DNA of 21,979 bases from Hofstenia miamia (lineage: Eukaryota; Xenacoelomorpha; Acoela): assembly GCA_004352715.1 (NCBI GenBank), contig SCFE01000043.1:954958-976936 (forward strand), read 5' to 3'. Below are positions 18,637-21,979 of the stretch, in pieces. Position numbers and translations under genes: made by a program. Position 1 is the first letter of the stretch. Each line of letters starts with the position of its first letter. Under the pieces are notes generated by a model that worked only from the letters and a program-made list of their open reading frames with translations, had not been told where the DNA came from and ran no database searches.

Positions 18637-20225
18637 TTACACTATTGTTTACTAACAACGTTTGAATCAATTAACGTTTGTCAAATGACTAAAGGGGAAT
18701 TTATATTAATTTTATATTGTTGAAGGAAATATTTACATATTTGTGACAATGATATTCCTTGAGAGAAATTATATTGCGCTTGATGAAACTTACTATTTAT
18801 TTCCATTCGTTTTTTTAAATAGCTTGAACCAATTAATTATATTAGTGTTTTTGAAAGATGTTGTTCGCATCATTTCTTCTTCAATTCTCTCGCATAACTA
18901 CGGTACTTGTGATGAAATTAGAAAAATGCAACATCGAATATTTGATTGAGGTATATATTATTCACATAAGAGGGCTGTGAGGAGTTATCATATGCTAAGA
19001 GATTCTTCAAGTTATCTTTCATTTGATGTTCGCTTTCAAATGAGTTTCAATCAATGAGGCTGTTGTTTCTAATTACTTAGCTTCATTTTTCCTCAATCTG
19101 ATGTCTTCAAAGACATGCGTTTTGAATAAAATCAATTTTAGACATATATTTAATACAATTATTTATACGTGAAATGTTTCCAATATTCCTTCAGTCTTAT
19201 TCAATTTTAAATTATAAATTCAAATATACCTCAAAATTGTTTCGTGAAGTATAGTACGCCATACATTTAAAAATGGAAGTAAAAGTATTAAGTAACTATT
19301 AAATAAATATTGGTACACATAGCCCATCACAAATTAAAACACACATCTCTTTAATTTAACTTATTAATGCAAACATAAAGAGTTTTTGATTCTGAAGGTA
19401 CTGGCTGAGAAAATCCTTGTAAATAATTTAGAACATTACAGTAGTAGTAATAGCATACATATTCAAAATATAATATACAACACAGTTCACTATGTCATAG
19501 CGCAAATATTGTTTAAAATGATAAATTGAACAATTAACCTTATTTCTGAGGTTCCTCGATTTATCATTTATTCATTCTACATTGAGAATAGAATATTTTT
19601 CTTTGCTACACTTTCAATAATTTACTTATTAAAAATAGCATACATGTATTTCTTAAAGATTAAAGTATCAGAAAGCTTGAATGAAATAAATTATGCAAGG
19701 CTTTTATTAAAATCTCAAATATTAAACAATTTATGGCAAAATAATTTTTTGAATTCTGTGAGTGACAGTTATACTTAAATAACTCAAGGAACCCGAGGAG
19801 CCAATAAAAGCGAATTGAAAGAATGTTAATTAATACATCTAAAACATCTAAGGAATATTCCCTGACTTTTCATGTATCTAAAGGCTTAATGTTAGCAATA
19901 GAAACCGACATCAATTACCTGATTTTTTTACTTTGAAATTTTTAGAAGCAAATAAATGCGTTAAAATTTTATTAGAACCGTGTATTTGAAGAGAGATTGT
20001 TTGAATTTTCGCATTTCTTCAATAGCATGTTTCTGTGCATTATGAATATAGCCTGGTTAATTGAACGGAACTGTAAGGTGGTGGGGTTGGTTCGAGCAAT
20101 AGAAAGATATAAAAGCTCATATCAATGATTCAGACTTTAGATTCAGCATAAGAACACTTCATTTATCCTACTATTTATCTATTTTTACTATTTAATACAT
20201 TTTATATGTGTTTCTTTCCAAACTT

Positions 20226-20265
<40 letters not shown>

Positions 20266-20614
20266 TGTAAATTAAGCATAACCCAACACAATCAGAATAA
20301 CTGCGTTGAAATCTTAAGGGAGAGATAACATCATCTTTTTATTTCTTGTTGAAGCTCTTTTATTCAGCTGAGTAGATCAACAGAGAATTCGCATATAAAT
20401 AATAGCAAGTTGTTTCAATAAGTTCATAAACAATTAGAGATAGGTTGTGTACTCGCGAACTAGGGAAAGTTTAAACTTAAGGTAAACACTGGCATTTTCC
20501 AAAGTAGGTTATAAAAGGCAATTATTACACGGTTGATTTTTGACGAGACATTGTTCATGTGAGTTTTTTTATAGCAGAACACAGCACATTATTTTCTTGA
20601 CTTTATTGTTTTAG
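16802..20614. other. Unassigned AT-rich stretch with microsatellites
   Basis: I see no recognisable gene or transposon protein. ORFs at 17852-18034 and 18743-18949 (both plus, 60-68 codons) have no named resemblance. Microsatellites lie at 18101-18175 (TATG/TA, with N at 18153), 18598-18632 (AT) and 20229-20262 (TA). If the exon at 20615 belongs to a gene whose preceding exon lies outside the window, much of this would be intron. Confidence 0.55.
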
Positions 20615-20841
20615 AGCTATAAAATTGATATTTTTCTACGACAGCGTTGGCGAGATATTCGTTTCAACAACAATGGAACAAGCGATGGTAAATTGGTCAG
20701 ATTACCTTACCTATTCACTAGCAAAGTTTGGGGTCCAGACACTTACTTCATGAATAGTATTGATGCTAAGCACCATGATGTTACAACTCTTAATGGGATG
20801 GTAACTGTCTCGGACGACGGCAATGTTACCCACTCCATACG
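20615..20841 (+). CDS. Internal exon of a Cys-loop ligand-gated ion channel (extracellular domain)
   Basis: The exon translates to SYKIDIFLRQRWRDIRF, a Gly/Asn/Thr-rich linker, then LVRLPYLFTSKVWGPDTYFMN, KHHDVTTLNGMV and DDGNVTHSIR. These are hallmark blocks of pentameric receptors: xLRQxWxDxRL (strand and loop D), the loop-A WxPDTxFxN, and the DGxVxxSxR segment before the Cys-loop. The anionic GABA/glycine/glutamate-gated branch fits better than nicotinic, because of the (D)YxxxxFLRQ and LPYLFxSKxW blocks. NGT and NVT are potential N-glycosylation sites. TGTTTTAG precedes 20615, and GTAATA at 20842 follows, splitting an Arg codon after its second base. The exact 5' border could be 20615 or 20617. 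The frame has no stop. The preceding exon and the Cys-loop exon are not seen, so the gene is partial. It could be a retained pseudogene exon, but conservation argues for a working one. Confidence 0.85.
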
Positions 20842-21071
20842 GTAATAACAAAGACTTTAATTTACTTTAAATAAGATAAAATTACTTAATTTTAGATTGA
20901 GATTAAACATATCAGTGGAGCTAGAATCATCATTTGAGGGGCATTGACTGCGGATAACAGATTTTTCTCACAATTATTCAATATATAAATAATCTGGGTT
21001 GGGCAGCGTGTGTGCAAAATGAATTTATGCTGTGGGATCACATGAGACTATGAGCCTAGAAATTTAGCTAA
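20842..21071 (+). other. Intron start downstream of the receptor exon
   Basis: GTAATA at 20842 is a plausible 5' splice site. No Cys-loop motif (C-x13-C with FPxD) is readable in the next 230 bases in any frame, so the following exon lies further on. A retroelement begins within this intron. Confidence 0.5.
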
Positions 21072-21979
21072 GTTCTCTTCCATAAAACGTTTAGAGGTAA
21101 GAAGGAACCATTTATAAATAAGACTAGGCCATTACAGAACGTCTTCAACTTCAGTTACATCCATATGCAGGAGCTCATCAGTGTTGTAAGCAAACTTGAT
21201 CCGAGTATTTCAAGCGGAAGTTGCAATGTGCCAGTATTCATCATCAAAAAATACATAAAGTATTTCGCAGAACAGCTTCTATTTGCTTTTAATAACGCAA
21301 TCCATATTAATAGATATCCTGAATGTCTAAAAAGAGCAGACATCACCGCGATTTTTAAGAAAGGAGACCCTACAGATTGCATAAATTATAGGCCCATCTC
21401 TGTTACAAATCCTGTTTCAAAAATATTTGAGAGGCTTCTATGCAAACAAATAAATTCATACCTAAAGGAAAATAATGTGCTATGTTCAAATCAATTTGGT
21501 TTTAGACAAGGGCTAGGCACTATTGATGCTTTACTAGAGTTTACAGAAAATACACGTTATTTCCTCAACAATAACATATGTAGCAGTGTTGCTTTGCTCG
21601 ACCTTAGTAAGGCGTTTGATAGTCTTGATTACAAAATTCTAGATGTAAAATTGGAAAACTACGGATTTAGTGCTCCATCAAGAATGTTTTTGAACAGCTT
21701 CGTTAACAATAGACAGCAACGTGTGCGGATTGATAATGTTTATAGTGAGTACTTAGCAACTAACAAAGGGGTTCCACAGGGTACAGTGCTTGGTCCTCTT
21801 CTTTTCAACTTGTACATAAACGATTTGTCAACATATATTGATGATGCAGAACTAATTCAATATGCAGACGACATTTGCGCCATAAATAGACATGTGAGCC
21901 CAATAATAGCCACAAGAAATTTGCAGAACACTTTTACCAAAATCTGTAGTTACCTTAACCAAAACATGCTAACAGTGAA
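21072..21979 (+). mobile_element. Jockey/CR1-type non-LTR retrotransposon, open RT reading frame (runs off window)
   Basis: This frame is open for 302 codons without a stop, from 21072 to the window end. It reads an N-terminal NCVPxFIIKKYI-like bridge, then YPECLKRADITAIFKKGD, NYRPISVTNPVSKIFERL (YRPIS at 21387-21401) and SNQFGFRQGLGTIDALL. Next are motif A LLDLSKAFDSLDY (from about 21594), motif B GVPQGTVLGPLLFNLYIND (from 21768) and motif C QYADDICA (YADD 21861-21872). All RT catalytic Asp residues seen are intact. No apurinic-type endonuclease is visible upstream: a TAA in frame at 21069 and unrelated sequence before it suggest 5' truncation. It lies just downstream of, and in the same orientation as, the receptor exon, so probably within an intron. 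It differs from the minus-strand RT at 2237-4090, which is heavily frameshifted. Clade within Jockey/CR1/L2 is unresolved. Confidence 0.88.

Noticed and set aside
20047-20100. tRNA/SINE-like promoter boxes (TAGCCTGGTTAA ... GGTTCGAGC)
   Set aside because: The box-B match is fair but box A is weak and the spacing is about five bases short. No cloverleaf or SINE tail is seen.
20896-20944. Possible next receptor exon after a 54-base intron (TTTTAG, then LRLNISVELE up to a TGA)
   Set aside because: The splice phase would fit, but there is no Cys, no FPxD and a stop after 16 codons, so it is not the Cys-loop exon.
21155-21382. 75-codon minus-strand ORF
   Set aside because: Antisense shadow of the intact plus-strand RT frame.
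1-21979. CRISPR-like arrays or phage/bacterial defence modules
   Set aside because: The repeats are simple microsatellites or transposon copies; no spaced direct repeats and no prokaryotic genes are present.

Overview
This is an AT-rich, repeat-laden stretch of an animal (metazoan) nuclear genome. No bacterial-style operons, rRNA, tRNA or CRISPR arrays are visible. Almost all recognisable coding material is decayed mobile elements: several non-LTR retrotransposons plus mariner-like and Tc1-like DNA transposon remnants. The one clear host-gene piece is an exon of a Cys-loop ligand-gated ion channel. Long (TA)n tracts and dense LINE debris would fit a lophotrochozoan such as a mollusc or cephalopod, but the species cannot be fixed from the sequence and this is only a guess.

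Layout. 1-5462 is a mosaic of plus-strand pieces of one restriction-like-endonuclease (RLE) non-LTR retrotransposon that looks like the R4/Dong clade. It is interleaved with minus-strand pieces of Jockey/CR1-type retrotransposons. 5463-10276 is largely unrecognised and holds a minus-strand mariner-like remnant (5594-6559, right terminal repeat visible), a weak possible Penelope-like fragment (about 6640-6910) and a minus-strand Tc1-like fragment (9751-10011). 10307-11217 is the N-terminal half and early reverse-transcriptase (RT) part of the R4/Dong-like element. 11439-16801 is a second, almost identical direct copy of 227-5462. Three single-base N gaps lie in this copy and a fourth lies at 18153 in a TA tract. 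16802-20614 holds only microsatellites that I can name. 20615-20841 is the ion-channel exon with plausible splice sites on both sides. 21072-21979 is an uninterrupted Jockey/CR1-type RT reading frame, with a YADD box, that runs off the window end.

The best observations are these. (1) The 3' end of the R4/Dong-like element carries a stem-loop whose loop contains the first bases of the ORF stop codon. Its arms show a compensatory C-G to T-A change between copies, suggesting a selected RNA structure. (2) Plus-strand R4/Dong-like 3' ends and minus-strand Jockey/CR1-type 3' ends meet tail to tail at AAT-rich repeats. (3) The 5-kb duplication may be partly or wholly an assembly product. (4) The channel exon sits beside a possibly young LINE. 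I see no convincing undescribed multigene system; the window reads as a nested-transposon region next to, or inside, a receptor gene.
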